Below, piece after piece: positions 63,695 to 64,000 of a DNA stretch of 64,000 nt. This DNA comes from Schistocephalus solidus (taxonomy: Eukaryota > Platyhelminthes > Cestoda > Diphyllobothriidea > Diphyllobothriidae). Location of the stretch: NCBI GenBank assembly GCA_017591395.1, contig WEDG01000701.1:1-64000 (forward strand), written 5' to 3'. Each line of letters begins with the position of its first letter. The first letter of the stretch is position 1. Both the position numbers and the translations under genes were made by a program. The notes under the pieces were generated by a model. It searched no databases and was not told the origin of the DNA. It was given only the letters and a program-made list of their open reading frames with translations.

Positions 63695-64000
63695 AAATTG
63701 GGTTTTTTCGAAGGACGAGCTCTAGGCAATTTGCCATTTGAGCCTCTTTAACTCTCGTTGGAAATCTAACATTCTTTACGAGAAAGAGATTCATCATAAG
63801 CTTTAATAGTCTGGAGCTTAAGGAATACCACGAACCTTTTACGGATAATGTGTTCCAGTCAATCAATGGTGCATTAAAATCCCCGGCGATAACTGTGTCT
63901 TGAGTCTGAGCTGCGTCTTTAATTATTTCAAACATCATCTCGTCAACTTCTGGCGTTTGATTTGGTGGTCTCTATAAAGTCAAGAAATTCAGATTTTGTT
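63695..64000 (-). pseudogene. Family-D endonuclease N-terminal piece, runs off the window
   Basis: Reverse frame: DAAQTQDTVIAGDFNAPLID (GDFN catalytic motif near 63885), then NVRFPTRVKEAQMANCLELV and LRKNP at the insertion point of the family-B LINE. It is the 5' part of the family-D LINE whose other pieces are at 58765-58955 and 54770-57265; it continues beyond 64000. Confidence 0.75.

Overview
The window is a gene-poor, transposon-rich piece of an animal nuclear genome, most likely a flatworm and, by inference, a pseudophyllidean-type tapeworm. The reasons are: spliced animal genes; a run of 29-36 bp introns at the 5' end of one gene followed by introns of 0.4-8.6 kb (the size gradient known from schistosomes and other flatworms); many CR1/Perere-like and RTE-like LINEs; a Penelope-like fragment; and moderate GC content. 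There are no bacterial operons, no CRISPR array and no rRNA.

Two host genes can be supported. (1) DNAI1, axonemal dynein intermediate chain 1, lies on the + strand from 13365 to 37543. It is reconstructed here as 15 exons coding for about 651 residues, complete from a plausible ATG to a stop followed by two AATAAA signals. Its eight 5' introns are 29-36 bp. Its later introns hold almost everything else between 15 and 37 kb: a tRNA-derived SINE array, two fold-back elements with TTAGGG-like interiors, three copies of a GGCCGCC-TIR element, a Tc1-like MITE, a Penelope fragment and a nearly complete RTE LINE. One exon carries a +1 frameshift. (2) A Morgue-like protein (zinc finger, F-box and E2 variant) lies on the - strand at 40174-41373. 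Its E2 domain has Gly at the catalytic-Cys position. Its first exon was not found.

The rest is LINE wreckage in layers. 0-11.8 kb: a family-A (CR1-like) LINE, then tail-to-tail and nested fragments of families B, E, A and C (the C copy with a 32-bp target duplication), then another B copy. 43.9-49.6 kb: a long reverse-strand family-A LINE split by a family-B 3' fragment and by a MITE. 50.3-53.3 kb: fragments of D, B-like and E. 54.8-64 kb: a reverse-strand family-D LINE interrupted by a family-C copy and then by a near full-length family-B LINE (ORF1, endonuclease and RT all recognisable, with a few frame breaks). The family letters are mine and apply only to this window.

The most interesting signal is in the family-B 3' UTRs. 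Five copies share a stem-loop with an outer helix, facing runs of about five or more U, and an inner helix whose base pairs covary between copies, just upstream of the A-rich tail. This is the architecture of an ENE-type element that clamps a poly(A) tail in a triple helix. I know of ENEs in viral RNAs, lncRNAs and plant/fungal transposons; one in a flatworm LINE would be new to me.
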